From assembly GCA_030922375.1 (NCBI GenBank), contig JAVEPB010000040.1, positions 1-33,836 of the forward strand: 33,836 nt of DNA, in the 5' to 3' direction. The notes below the pieces were generated by a model, which saw nothing but the letters and a program-made list of their open reading frames with translations, had not been told where the DNA came from and did no database searches. The position numbers and the translations under genes are program-made. Origin of the DNA: a bacterium (GTDB lineage: Bacteria > UBA8248). This document shows positions 13,457 through 21,290 of the stretch, piece after piece (position 1 is the stretch's first letter; each line of letters starts with the position of its first letter).

Positions 13457-13580
13457 TGGCCTCGATTTCCACCGGAAAATCGGGCTCGGCGAGGCTCGTT
13501 ATCCCCGGAAACGTATTGGCGGGCGGGCAGGCCCCGAAAAATTCCTTCCGCATGGCGGCAAGCTCCCTGAGTGCATAACA
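13440..13580 (-). pseudogene. Truncated RidA remnant (C-terminal third only)
   Basis: The minus-strand frame from 13580 reads C-Y-A-L-R-E-L-A-A-M-R-K-E-F-F-G-A-C-P-P-A-N-T, then F-P-G-I-T-S-L-A-E-P-D-F-P-V-E-I-E-A-I-V and stops at TGA 13442-13440. This is the recognisable C-terminal third of a RidA/YjgF protein (R-K-E-F-F-G...P-P-A-x-T...V-E-I-E-A). The N-terminal two thirds are absent; only 31 bases separate the frame from the stop of the M16 peptidase gene upstream, leaving no room for them. No ribosome binding site fits a start. I read it as a deletion relic, perhaps kept because it carries the VanZ start region. Confidence 0.75.
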
Positions 13581-13611
13581 GCCGGGGGAGGATGAAGGCC
13601 GGGGGCCGTTC

Positions 13612-14958
13612 CTAGTATTCCAGCTTCGCCTCGTCCAGGTTTCCGACGACGGTGAGGACAGCCTCGCCGAGGCGAATGTGCTTTTTCGCCGCCTCTTGCA
13701 CCTGCTCTTTCGTCACCGCGCGGATGAGGCCGAGATACTCGTCCGCGTAGCCGGGCCCAAAGCCGAGGCGCTCGACGGCGAGGATGTATTCGGCGATGCG
13801 CGAGGAGGACTGAAAACGGGTGGCGAAATTCCCGGTGATGAAGGCTTTCGCCTCGGAGAGCTCGCGGTCGCCCACCCCTTCGTCCTGCATCTTTCGGATT
13901 TCGGCGATCGATTCGGCGATGGCCTGATTGGCGCTGGCATTCTTCGTCTGAAGCGAAAGGCGCCAGTGCCCCGTGTCCATCCCGGCGGCGAAGTAGCTAT
14001 AGGCTGAGTAGACGAGGCCTTTTTCCTCGCGGATGTTTCTCGTGATCCGGCTCTCGAAGCTCCCTCCGCCGAGGATGTAGTTCATCACGCGGGCGGCGTA
14101 GAAGTCCTTATGGCGCCGGGAGATGGATCGGTTCCCGAGCAGGACGGTCGCCTGCTTGAAGGGCCGGTCGATCTTGATGATGGCCATCTTATCCTTGGCT
14201 TCGCCCGATCCGGCGGGCTCCGCCGGAGAGGGACCCGGCCGCGACCGCCACCCTCCGAAATGACCCATGACGATTCCCCGGGCCCGGGCGAGTGAGATAT
14301 TGCCCACGAAAATGAAGATCGCTCCCTTCATTCCGTAGCGTTGCCGGTGGAATTTAAGCAGATCCCTTCGCCTGATTTTTTTGATGGTCTCGGGAGTGCC
14401 CTCCACCTGCCGCCCGTAGGGATGGGAGCCGAAAAGGCGGCCGCGGAAGGCGCGGTCGGCGAGATGGCCCGGCCTGTCTTTTTTGCGCTGAAGGCCTCCC
14501 AGCGTTCTGGCCTTCATCTTCCTCAGTTCTTTTCGAGGAAAGGTCGGTCTTCTGAGGACGTCGGCGAGAAGATCCATCCCCCGCTCGAGGTCCCGGGTGA
14601 GCAGGCGGATCGAGGCGGCCGAGAAATCGCGGCCCGCGCTCGCCCCCACCCCGCCGCCGATCCGGTCGTTTAGTTTCTCGATGGCCGAGGCGCTTCGCCT
14701 CCGGGTCCCTCTGATGAGCATTCCGGCCGTCAGGCTGGCCAGGCCCTGCTTGTCCAGAGGCTCGTAGCGCGTCCCGCCCGGAAAGGAAACCCGGATGGTG
14801 ACGATCGGGAGTTCGTGCGACTCCTTGACGAGAAGGACGGCTCCGCCCGGAAGCTCCTCGCGGTCGTAGGTGAGGACCGCCGCCGAGGCGGGAAGAGAGA
14901 CGGCGAGGCTGATTACGATCGCGCCCGCGGCGAGGAAAATCGATCGCAGGGGATTCAC
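13612..14958 (-). CDS. M16 family peptidase homolog, non-catalytic partner
   Basis: This 448-residue protein has an N-terminal signal peptide (I-F-L-A-A-G-A-I-V-I-S-L-A-V-S-L-P-A-S-A-A) and two M16 domains. The zinc motif H-x2-E-H is missing; the matching place reads G-L-A-S-L-T-A-G-M-L-I-R-G-T, so it cannot be catalytic alone. The C-terminal half keeps the substrate-binding pattern S-F-E-S-R-I-T-R-N-I-R-E-E-K-G-L-V-Y-S-A-Y-S-Y-F typical of second subunits. GTG 14958 overlaps the TGA of the catalytic M16 gene (14955), indicating tight coupling. Known bacterial M16B pairs form one active and one inactive chain, as in mitochondrial processing peptidase, so this is probably the periplasmic partner of the next entry. 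Confidence 0.92.
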   Translation of the reverse strand: MNPLRSIFLAAGAIVISLAVSLPASAAVLTYDREELPGGAVLLVKESHELPIVTIRVSFPGGTRYEPLDKQGLASLTAGMLIRGTRRRSASAIEKLNDRIGGGVGASAGRDFSAASIRLLTRDLERGMDLLADVLRRPTFPRKELRKMKARTLGGLQRKKDRPGHLADRAFRGRLFGSHPYGRQVEGTPETIKKIRRRDLLKFHRQRYGMKGAIFIFVGNISLARARGIVMGHFGGWRSRPGPSPAEPAGSGEAKDKMAIIKIDRPFKQATVLLGNRSISRRHKDFYAARVMNYILGGGSFESRITRNIREEKGLVYSAYSYFAAGMDTGHWRLSLQTKNASANQAIAESIAEIRKMQDEGVGDRELSEAKAFITGNFATRFQSSSRIAEYILAVERLGFGPGYADEYLGLIRAVTKEQVQEAAKKHIRLGEAVLTVVGNLDEAKLEY

Positions 14959-16382
14959 CGGCTTCCTCCGTGAGTCTGTCCGCCCTTGGCGTTCTTGGGC
15001 CGGGGCTGTTTTTTGTCGAGCGGAATCGGGACGAGCGTCGCCGTCGTCCGGTTTTGGGGGCGGAGAAATTTTTTTGCGACCCGGACGATGTCCGCCGAGG
15101 TGACCTTGGCGAGGGAGGGCAGGTAGCCGTTCACCAGCTGCCAGTCGCCCGCGATCATCGCCCGCCCGAGCTGCATGGCGCGGTAGAAGTGGCTGTCCAT
15201 GGAGAAGATGGTCTGGGCCTCGATGCTGCGAAGGTTGCGCTCGAGCTCCTCCTTGGAGACGCCCTTGCGGATGAGGCGGTCCACCTCGTCGAGGATGGTC
15301 TTTTCGACGTCGATGGCTTCCTTGCCCGGAGCCGGTTGCCCGTAGAGGTAGAAAAGCATCGGGTCAAGGGATACGTAGGTGTAGTCGGCGCCGGCTCCGA
15401 GGGCGATGGCGTCCTTTCGGACGAGGCGCTGATAAAGACGGCTCGTCTCGCCGCCCCCCAGGATGTTTTCGAGCATGATGAGCGCCGGGCCGTCATCGTG
15501 CTTCCAGTTCGGTGCATGGTGGGCCATGGCGACGTAGGGAAGCTGCGCCTCCTTCCGGACGACCAGCCGGCGCGAGGTCGTCTGCTCGGGCTCCGTCATC
15601 CGGGGCCTGCCCTCGAAGGGGAGCGAGGGAATCGGGCCGAAGTGCTTCTCGAGAAGCCGGATGGCCTCTCCCACCTCGAAATCCCCGACGATGACGGCGG
15701 TCGCGTTGTTCGGGGTGTAGTAGCGCTTGTAGAAGGCCTCTAGGTCCTCGAGCGAGTAGCCGTCGATGTCCTCCGCCCATCCGATGATGGGATTGCGGTA
15801 GGCGTGTTTCGTGTAGGAGGCGGCCCTGAGTTTCTCGAACAGCGCGCCGGTGGGGCTGTCCTCTGTGCGCGAGCGGCGCTCCTCCATGACGACCTTCTGC
15901 TCGGGGGTGAGTTCCTCTTGCTTAAGGACGAGGTTCACCATGCGGTCGGCCTCGAGTTCCATCACCAGGCCGAGGCGGTCCGAGGCGATGCGCTCGAAAT
16001 AGGCCGTGTAGTCGAAGCTCGTGAAGGCGTTGTGGGAGCCCCCGTTCCGCATGACGATGTTACTGAATTCCTTGGGGCCGTATTTTTTGGTCCCCCGGAA
16101 CATCATGTGCTCGAGCATGTGGGCAACCCCGGTCTTGCCCTTGGGCTCGTCGCGGCTGCCCACCCCGTACCAGACCTGAAAAACAATCGAGGGCGCCCGC
16201 CGGTCCTGGAGCATGAGGGCCCGCATCCCGTTCGAGAGGCGGTGTTCGGCCACCCTCCAGGGCACCTGAAGAAGGCCGGAGGAGTCGGTCGGTCCTCCCG
16301 GAATTTCGCCCCCGCCCACCGCAATCGACACGGGATAGGCGGCCAGCAGGGCGGCGATGAGCGTTAGGACGATTCGTCGCAT
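14955..16382 (-). CDS. M16 family zinc metallopeptidase, catalytic subunit
   Basis: This 475-residue protein carries the inverted zinc motif H88-M-L-E91-H92 (A-H-M-L-E-H-M-M-F-R-G-T) with the third ligand Glu near 167-168 (V-V-M-E-E-R-R), the M16 spacing of about 76. A signal peptide (R-R-I-V-L-T-L-I-A-A-L-L-A-A-Y-P-V-S) predicts export. The second domain contains G-G-E-T-S-R-L-Y-Q-R-L-V-R. It likely degrades or processes peptides in the periplasm together with the degenerate subunit encoded downstream. ATG 16382 is the first gene after a 149-base gap from the dehydrogenase. The rest of the cluster (VanZ-like protein, yqeY, cupin, cyclotransferase) follows on the same strand and may be co-transcribed. 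Confidence 0.95.
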   Translation of the reverse strand: MRRIVLTLIAALLAAYPVSIAVGGGEIPGGPTDSSGLLQVPWRVAEHRLSNGMRALMLQDRRAPSIVFQVWYGVGSRDEPKGKTGVAHMLEHMMFRGTKKYGPKEFSNIVMRNGGSHNAFTSFDYTAYFERIASDRLGLVMELEADRMVNLVLKQEELTPEQKVVMEERRSRTEDSPTGALFEKLRAASYTKHAYRNPIIGWAEDIDGYSLEDLEAFYKRYYTPNNATAVIVGDFEVGEAIRLLEKHFGPIPSLPFEGRPRMTEPEQTTSRRLVVRKEAQLPYVAMAHHAPNWKHDDGPALIMLENILGGGETSRLYQRLVRKDAIALGAGADYTYVSLDPMLFYLYGQPAPGKEAIDVEKTILDEVDRLIRKGVSKEELERNLRSIEAQTIFSMDSHFYRAMQLGRAMIAGDWQLVNGYLPSLAKVTSADIVRVAKKFLRPQNRTTATLVPIPLDKKQPRPKNAKGGQTHGGSR

Positions 16383-16531
16383 GGGTTATCCTTCGTTTGA
16401 AGTGACGGCATTCGGTGTAACGGCGGCGGGGCGGATTTTCATCCCGTTTTTTTTCGTAAAAAATGGCTATCGCGGCACCCGGGATTCCACTCCCGGACGA
16501 CGAAGTTCGAATTATTCTCTCTAAACTCGAA

Positions 16532-17539
16532 TTATGCCGTTAGCCCCACTTTTTCCAAAACCTCGGGGTTGGCGACATCCGAGGGAACCCGCCCGGCCAT
16601 ATAATCGACCACCGCACGGACCGCGTGGCGGACGCAGTTCTCGCAGGCGTCCTCACCCACCCCCGCCGCGTGGGGTGTCACAATCAGGTTCTCGAGGCCG
16701 AACAGGGGGTGCGAGACGTCGGGCGGCTCTTCGGGGAATACGTCGATTCCGGCCCCTCGGATTCCCCCCGAGGCCAGCGCCTCGGCCAGGGCATCGATGT
16801 CCACCACCGGGCCGCGCGCGGTGTTGATTAAAAAAGCGCCCGGCTTCATGAGCTTGAGCAGAACGCGGCTGACGATCCCGCGTGTCTCGGGGGTGAGGGG
16901 CAGGTGGCAGGAAAGATAGTCGGCCCGGCTCGCCACCTCCTCGAGCGAGTGGAAATAAACGCCGACCTCGGCGGCGAACCGCTCGTCCCGCACGATGTCG
17001 CAGGCGATGATCTCCATGCCGAAGGCCGAGGCGCGAAGGGCGACCTGTTTTCCGATGTTCCCGAGTCCGATGATCCCCAGGGTTTTCCCCTTGAGGGGGG
17101 AGGCGGGAATCCGGAGCCCGGCCCATCCGCCCCCGCGGACGCCTTTGTCCATCCAGGGGATTTTCCTCGCGGCGCCGAGCATCAGGCCGAAAGTGTGCTC
17201 CGCAACCGAGTCGCGGTTCTGGCCCGCGGCGTGGGTGACGACGATGCCGTTTTCGGCGGCGGCGGCGAGGTCGATGGCGTTCAGCCCCACGCCGGTCCGG
17301 GAGATAATCCTGAGGTCGGGTGCGGCGGCGAGCACGCGGGCGGTGTAGGAGTCGTTGCTCGGCAGGGTGGCCACGACGCCCGGAAGCCCCTCGAGCAATT
17401 CCTCCTCGTTCAGGTGGACGCCCGAGGAGTCGAGTTTGATCTCAAGGTCCGCTTCGTCCTCGAGCGGGCGGAGGGTGCCCATCGGGTCCTCGAGCCCGCC
17501 GATCCAGGTCGTGGTGATCCACGCAACGCCATTCGCCAC
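16532..17539 (-). CDS. D-isomer-specific 2-hydroxyacid dehydrogenase (SerA-like, no ACT domain)
   Basis: This 335-residue NAD-dependent dehydrogenase shows the Rossmann motif G-I-I-G-L-G-N-I-G-K (about 155-164). Catalytic residues are R242 (N-T-A-R-G-P-V-V-D), E271 (D-V-F-P-E-E-P-P) and H290 (T-P-H-A-A-G). R-T-G-V-G-L-N-A-I-D and A-G-Q-N-R-D-S-V-A-E-H-T-F are phosphoglycerate-dehydrogenase-like segments. There is no C-terminal ACT or regulatory domain, so it is the short form. Substrate could be 3-phosphoglycerate or another 2-hydroxyacid; no serB or serC lies nearby, and I do not assign serA. ATG 17539 begins M-A-N-G-V-A-W-I-T-T. The upstream 210 bases hold a tandem repeat. Confidence 0.92.
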   Translation of the reverse strand: MANGVAWITTTWIGGLEDPMGTLRPLEDEADLEIKLDSSGVHLNEEELLEGLPGVVATLPSNDSYTARVLAAAPDLRIISRTGVGLNAIDLAAAAENGIVVTHAAGQNRDSVAEHTFGLMLGAARKIPWMDKGVRGGGWAGLRIPASPLKGKTLGIIGLGNIGKQVALRASAFGMEIIACDIVRDERFAAEVGVYFHSLEEVASRADYLSCHLPLTPETRGIVSRVLLKLMKPGAFLINTARGPVVDIDALAEALASGGIRGAGIDVFPEEPPDVSHPLFGLENLIVTPHAAGVGEDACENCVRHAVRAVVDYMAGRVPSDVANPEVLEKVGLTA

Positions 17540-17643
17540 TGGTATCCCCTTATTAATTCGCCTAATTATTGACCGGAAAGCCGGAGAGCTTTAGGCCGGG
17601 GGCCTCCAGGCCAGTACCGGAAAGCTTCGGGCTATTCCGAGTA

Positions 17644-17705
17644 CAGTTCCGTGCCGAGTGCAACTTCGTGCCGAGTGCAGCTTCGTGCCGAGTGCAGCTC
17701 CGTTT
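17644..17705. repeat. 17-bp tandem repeat, about 3.5 copies
   Basis: A 17-base unit close to CAGCTTCGTGCCGAGTG repeats at 17644-17660, 17661-17677 and 17678-17694, with a partial diverged copy to about 17705. Units differ by one to three bases. It lies between the methyltransferase stop (17750) and the dehydrogenase start (17539), with no spacers, so it is not a CRISPR array. The flank 17575-17635 holds short GC-rich inverted repeats that could fold. Confidence 0.9.
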
Positions 17706-17749
17706 CACCGAGGATGCCACAGACCCCCGGAGATCGCTATCCGGGCGGC

Positions 17750-18460
17750 CTAGAGCAGGCGGAGGATGGCGGCCCGCTTTTCGTCGCACCAGATCGCTTC
17801 GAATCCGAAGGCGTCGCAGATCCACTCGATTGTCTCCCGCCGGTAGAAACAAAGGTGGGTGAAGTCCCGCCGGTAGTGCCAGTTTGCCCGAAAGACCTCA
17901 TCGCTCCAGAAAGCCGTCATCAGCCCGAGTAGCCCCCCTGGCCGGAGCAGGGCGCGGATGCGTTCGATCTCGCGGCGGGGGTGGCGAAAGTGCTCGAAGG
18001 TTTCGGTCGAGACGATGAAATCGAAGGGCCCCTCGGGCGGCTCGGGAAAGTAGTGGGGGTCGTAGGGGAGGATCGTGAATCCTCTTTGCCGGAGGAGGCG
18101 GCATAGGACGGGCTCGGGGCCGCAGCCGTAATCGAGGCCACTGGCCCCGTCGGCAAGCCGTTCGGCGAGGGGAGCAGCGATCGTCTCCAGGAATGAGATA
18201 TAGCCCTCATCGTCCGGCGCGTTTTGGTGCATGTCGTAGCGGGCGCGCTCCTCGGGTGGGGAGGACCAGAATTTCTGGGGAACGAATATCAGCCGGCAGA
18301 CGGGGCAGTGGAGATACTCGCGTCCGTCGGCCACATCGAAGGGCTCGGCCGCCCCCTCCCCGCAGAGGGGGCAAGGGGGCCGGGGCGAAGGTGAAAGGTG
18401 CGAAGGAGAATCGGGCGAAGGTGTCAGGTGGAAACCTCCTTCTGGAATCGGTTCGCTCAT
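17750..18460 (-). CDS. Class I SAM-dependent methyltransferase with N-terminal zinc finger
   Basis: This 236-residue protein begins at ATG 18460 (M-S-E-P-I-P-E-G-G-F). After a Ser/Pro-rich linker comes a C-P-L-C-G...L-H-C-P-V-C zinc-binding pair. The methyltransferase domain follows with motif I as G-L-D-Y-G-C-G-P-E-P (reduced but recognisable), the motif II Asp in I-L-P-Y-D-P-H-Y-F, D-F-I-V-S-T-E-T-F-E-H-F (motif IV) and L-L-R-P-G-G-L-L-G-L-M-T (motif VI). Similar Zn-finger methyltransferases methylate small molecules or sugars; the substrate is unknown. The longer frame to 18565 lacks a good start. It is divergent from the SDR gene at 18653. The ribosome binding site AAGGAAG is distant, which leaves the start uncertain. 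Confidence 0.87.
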   Translation of the reverse strand: MSEPIPEGGFHLTPSPDSPSHLSPSPRPPCPLCGEGAAEPFDVADGREYLHCPVCRLIFVPQKFWSSPPEERARYDMHQNAPDDEGYISFLETIAAPLAERLADGASGLDYGCGPEPVLCRLLRQRGFTILPYDPHYFPEPPEGPFDFIVSTETFEHFRHPRREIERIRALLRPGGLLGLMTAFWSDEVFRANWHYRRDFTHLCFYRRETIEWICDAFGFEAIWCDEKRAAILRLL

Positions 18461-18652
18461 TATTCCGCGGTCTTCCTTTTTTCGAGCGTACGCTCCCGAT
18501 GAGACTGCATCTCCGACGTGGCGGCGTCCCCGCCAAGGGTGTTCGTCTCCACCCGTGGTTGACACTTCTCCAGTATATCCCCTAGCTTAAGGCGCTTAAT
18601 TCCAAAAAAATAATCCCAATAATTTCGTTTTCGAAAAAGCAGAGGGAATCGA

Positions 18653-19417
18653 ATGATTCTGGACAAAATGAGACTGGACGGCAAAGTGGCTCTGGTGACG
18701 GGCGCCGGGTCGGGCCTGGGCCGGGCCATGGCGGTGGCTCTCTCCGAAGCGGGCGCGGATGTCGCCCTCGCTGGCCGGCGGGCGGATGCCCTCGCCGAGA
18801 CCGAAGAGCTGATAGCCGGCGCGGGCCGAAAGGCCCTCGCTGTTCCGGCCGACGTTTCGAAGGCCGGTGACGTTAAAAGGGCGGTCGGTGAAACCGAGAG
18901 CGCCCTGGGGCCCATCGGTGTGCTGGTGAACGGCGCCGGCGTCTTCAGCGGGGATGAAACCCTCAAGCTCGCCGAGGAGGAATGGCGGCGCATCATCGAC
19001 ATCAATCTGACAGGGACCTTTCTCTGCTGCCAGGCGGCGGGCGAGGGCATGACCGCCCGGGGGAAGGGGAGCATCGTGAACGTGGCCACATTCCTCGGCG
19101 ATCGCGCCCAGCGCCCCGCCCGGGCTGCCTATAACGCGAGCAAGGCCGGGGTCGTCTCCCTCACGCGCTCCCTATCGGTCGAGTGGGGCTCTCTTGGGGT
19201 GCGGGTGAACTGCATCTCGCCCGGCGTCCACCGCACCCCCATGATGGCGCCCGGCCTCGAGAAGCCCGGAACAGAGGACTGGCTGAAGGAGAAAATCGTC
19301 CTCGGCCGGATGGGAGAGCCCGAGGACATCGCGGGCCTTTGCGTTTTTCTGGCCTCGGACGCCTCGGACTACATCACCGGCGTGAACGTCTTCGAGGACG
19401 GAGGCGGCTGGGTCTAG
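18653..19417 (+). CDS. Short-chain dehydrogenase/reductase
   Basis: This 254-residue SDR of the classical type has T-G-A-G-S-G-L-G (about 16-23) as the cofactor loop, N-G-A-G near 93, N118 in the D-I-N-L-T strand, and Y160-x3-K164 in A-A-Y-N-A-S-K-A-G. The catalytic Ser usually found 13 residues before Tyr is replaced: the segment reads I-V-N-V-A-T-F-L-G-D, so Phe147 is at that spot with Thr146 beside it. C-terminal R-M-G-E-P-E-D-I-A-G-L-C-V-F-L-A-S-D-A-S-D-Y-I-T-G and V-F-E-D-G-G-G are standard. Many such proteins reduce ketones or oxidise sugar-like alcohols. ATG 18653 has AGAGGGAATCG upstream. It is followed 5 bases later by a HAD phosphatase. Confidence 0.92.
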   Translation: MILDKMRLDGKVALVTGAGSGLGRAMAVALSEAGADVALAGRRADALAETEELIAGAGRKALAVPADVSKAGDVKRAVGETESALGPIGVLVNGAGVFSGDETLKLAEEEWRRIIDINLTGTFLCCQAAGEGMTARGKGSIVNVATFLGDRAQRPARAAYNASKAGVVSLTRSLSVEWGSLGVRVNCISPGVHRTPMMAPGLEKPGTEDWLKEKIVLGRMGEPEDIAGLCVFLASDASDYITGVNVFEDGGGWV

Positions 19418-19422
19418 CGGTC

Positions 19423-20118
19423 ATGACCGATCTCGGGGCTCTCATATTCGATTTCGACGGAACGATTGCGGACAGCGAGCCGTTCCACCTGGCCGCGTTT
19501 CAGCGGACTTTCTCGGAAGAACTGGGCCTCGAACTCACCGAAGCGCAGTACAGGGATCGTTATCTGGCCTTCGACGACAGGACGATGGTCCGGGCGTTCC
19601 TGGCCGACCGGGAGGCGGAGGTAGAGCCCGCGCGCTTCGAGCGCTTGCTCGAGGTGAAGGAGGCGCACTACGAGGCCCTCGGGGCGAGCCCCCGGATTCT
19701 GCCCGGAGCGGCGGAGTTGATTCGCGCCGCCTCGGCGCGCTGGCCGCTGGCCGTCGCGAGCGGGGCCCTGGAGGGGGAGATTCGGCCCGTTCTCGAGGCG
19801 GCGGGGCTGCTCGATTGTTTCGGGCCCATCGTGTCGGCCGAGATGGTCGAGCGGGGGAAGCCGGACCCCGAGAGTTTTCTCACGGCGCTGGGCCGAATCA
19901 ACGAGGCGCTCCCCGTGAAAATCCGGCCCGAGGGCTGTCTGGTTCTGGAGGATTCGGTGGCGGGCGTCGGCTCGGGTCGGGCGGCGGGGATGCGCGTTCT
20001 GGCGGTGACGAACAGCTTTCCCCGGGAAGCGCTCTCCGGGGCCGACCGGGTGGTGGACTCGCTCGAGGAAATTGCGGACACTGACGCCCTGGCGGCCTGG
20101 TTCCTGGAACTGGGATGA
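19423..20118 (+). CDS. HAD-superfamily phosphatase (phosphoglycolate phosphatase/beta-phosphoglucomutase-like)
   Basis: This 231-residue protein is of HAD subfamily IA. Motif I F-D-F-D-G-T-I-A-D-S-E (D10 nucleophile, D12) is intact. Motif II is the Ser of V-A-S-G-A-L, motif III is Lys of R-G-K-P-D-P-E, and motif IV is V-L-E-D-S-V-A-G-V. A helical cap lies between motifs I and II. Such enzymes hydrolyse phosphorylated sugars, phosphoglycolate or nucleotides; specificity is not clear. ATG 19423 follows the SDR stop by 5 bases, so the two are probably translated together. The peptide deformylase begins 46 bases downstream. Confidence 0.92.
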   Translation: MTDLGALIFDFDGTIADSEPFHLAAFQRTFSEELGLELTEAQYRDRYLAFDDRTMVRAFLADREAEVEPARFERLLEVKEAHYEALGASPRILPGAAELIRAASARWPLAVASGALEGEIRPVLEAAGLLDCFGPIVSAEMVERGKPDPESFLTALGRINEALPVKIRPEGCLVLEDSVAGVGSGRAAGMRVLAVTNSFPREALSGADRVVDSLEEIADTDALAAWFLELG

Positions 20119-20164
20119 TTCGAATTTCATCATAATATTCAGTTACTTATAAGGATTTTGTTCG

Positions 20165-20752
20165 ATGGCTATTCTGAAAGTCGCGCGGATGGGGCATCCG
20201 GTCCTGCGCCAGCTTGCCGAGGAAATTCCTCAGAACGCGCTCCGGAGCGCCGAGCTCAAGTCGTTGGTGGACGAAATGCTCGAGACCATGGACGAGTACG
20301 CCGGAATCGGTCTTGCCGCTCCCCAGGTCCACTTCGGCCTGCGCATCTTCATCATACAGCCCGATCCGGCGGACGAGGAGAGCCTGCGCGTGGCGGTGAA
20401 CCCGGTCATCACCCCGCTTTCGGAGGAGATGAGTGAGGGCTGGGAGGGCTGCCTATCCGTCCCCGACATCCACGGCATGGTGCCGCGCCACGTGAAAATC
20501 CGCCTCGACGCGCATGACCGGGACGGAAAAAATTACGCGGTCGAACTCGAGGACTTCCCCGCCCGCGTTGCCCAGCACGAGGGCGACCACCTCGACGGCG
20601 TTCTTTTCATCGACCGGATGACCAACCTCTCGACCCTCGCCTTCGGGCAGGAGTGGCGCCGCTACCACGCCCCCCGGCCCAAGCCCGAGGAGGGCGAGGA
20701 AGGCAAAGATGCCGAGGGCGCCGAGGCGCCGGAGGAGGATGAGGAAGGTTAG
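20165..20752 (+). CDS. def: Peptide deformylase
   Basis: This 195-residue enzyme removes the N-formyl group from nascent proteins. All three motifs are present: G-I-G-L-A-A-P-Q (47-54), E-G-C-L-S (94-98, C96 metal ligand) and Q-H-E-G-D-H-L-D-G (H138, E139, H142). The C-terminus adds an acidic tail of about 20 residues (E-E-G-E-E-G-K-D-A-E...) beyond the usual end. ATG 20165 has a TAAGGATTTTGT ribosome binding site. No fmt gene is in the window. A terminator follows within 35 bases. Confidence 0.96.
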   Translation: MAILKVARMGHPVLRQLAEEIPQNALRSAELKSLVDEMLETMDEYAGIGLAAPQVHFGLRIFIIQPDPADEESLRVAVNPVITPLSEEMSEGWEGCLSVPDIHGMVPRHVKIRLDAHDRDGKNYAVELEDFPARVAQHEGDHLDGVLFIDRMTNLSTLAFGQEWRRYHAPRPKPEEGEEGKDAEGAEAPEEDEEG

Positions 20753-20784
20753 GCTGGTCCGCACTCATCCAAAAGAAAAAATAG

Positions 20785-20817
20785 CCGCGGAGGGTTATTC
20801 ATCCCCCGCGGTTTTTT
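20785..20817 (+). terminator. Intrinsic terminator after def
   Basis: CCGCGG (20785-20790) pairs with CCGCGG (20806-20811), with G residues pairing further in past one mismatch, followed by TTTTTT (20812-20817). It ends the SDR-HAD-def transcript. Confidence 0.88.
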
Positions 20818-20859
20818 GCTTGGATTTCAAACGGTTATCTGAAGATTTAACTCATTTTT

Positions 20860-20887
20860 TTGATAGGGCTTCCGATAAGACTATTAG
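20860..20887 (+). promoter_or_regulatory. Possible promoter of the small gene at 20974
   Basis: TTGATA (20860-20865), a 16-base spacer and TATTAG (20882-20887) resemble -35/-10 elements. They would give a leader of about 80 bases before the GTG start. Confidence 0.4.
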
Positions 20888-20950
20888 TAGGCTAACGCTA
20901 ATGCGCCCGAGGGGCGCGAAATTTTGGAATTACGCACGAAAGCAGGTCAT

Positions 20951-20968
20951 CTCCTCAGGGAGGAGGAG
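20951..20968 (+). promoter_or_regulatory. Hairpin covering the ribosome binding site
   Basis: CTCCTC (20951-20956) pairs with GAGGAG (20960-20965) or with the overlapping GAGGAG at 20963-20968, which is the ribosome binding site of the gene at 20974. The site would be hidden when the hairpin forms, suggesting translational control. Confidence 0.5.
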
Positions 20969-20973
20969 TTGCC

Positions 20974-21168
20974 GTGGCTGATGCTAACCTCATTCTTGCC
21001 GTCGCAAAACACGAGAGGCCCCCGCAAATTGTCGGGGCCATAGCGAACGCGCGATCCAACGTGGCTCAACTCACGGCCAGGCATCAATTGGCGGACGAGA
21101 GACTTTTGGCCGTCCTCTCCGCCGCGAACGAGATCCAGAGTCCGAACGGAATCGACATCGCCGTCTAG
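20974..21168 (+). CDS. Small hypothetical protein (64 residues)
   Basis: GTG 20974 begins V/M-A-D-A-N-L-I-L-A-V-A-K-H and ends S-P-N-G-I-D-I-A-V at TAG 21168. A very strong GGAGGAG ribosome binding site lies 5 bases upstream, the segment has its own possible promoter, and a terminator follows, so it looks like a complete single-gene unit. The sequence appears helical, with A-I-A-N-A-R-S-N-V-A-Q-L-T-A-R-H-Q-L-A-D-E-R-L-L-A-V-L in the middle, without cysteines or signal peptide. I do not recognise a family. It could be a small regulatory or structural protein; alternatively the whole transcript could act as an RNA, though the coding features favour protein. Confidence 0.62.
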   Translation: MADANLILAVAKHERPPQIVGAIANARSNVAQLTARHQLADERLLAVLSAANEIQSPNGIDIAV

Positions 21169-21250
21169 GCCGGCGTCTCCGGTGCGGCGCGAGTGGCGTC
21201 GATTCGGTTTATGCGTACTTGAAATAAGTTTTTTTTTCAAAAGAAAAAAA

Positions 21251-21287
21251 GGCCGCGGGGGATGTCTCCTCCCGCGGCCTTTTGTTT
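21251..21287. terminator. Bidirectional terminator between small gene and tRNA-Leu
   Basis: GGCCGCGGG (21251-21259) pairs with CCCGCGGCC (21271-21279). T runs follow on the plus strand (TTTTGTTTT), and A runs before it give T runs on the minus strand. It can end both the gene at 20974 and the tRNA-Leu transcript. Confidence 0.92.
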
Positions 21288-21290
21288 TCC

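Noticed and set aside
16532-17539. Firm serA assignment
   Set aside because: It is the short form without ACT domain, with no serine pathway genes nearby, so only the family was named.
17644-17705. CRISPR array
   Set aside because: The 17-bp units are directly adjacent without spacers, and no cas genes occur.
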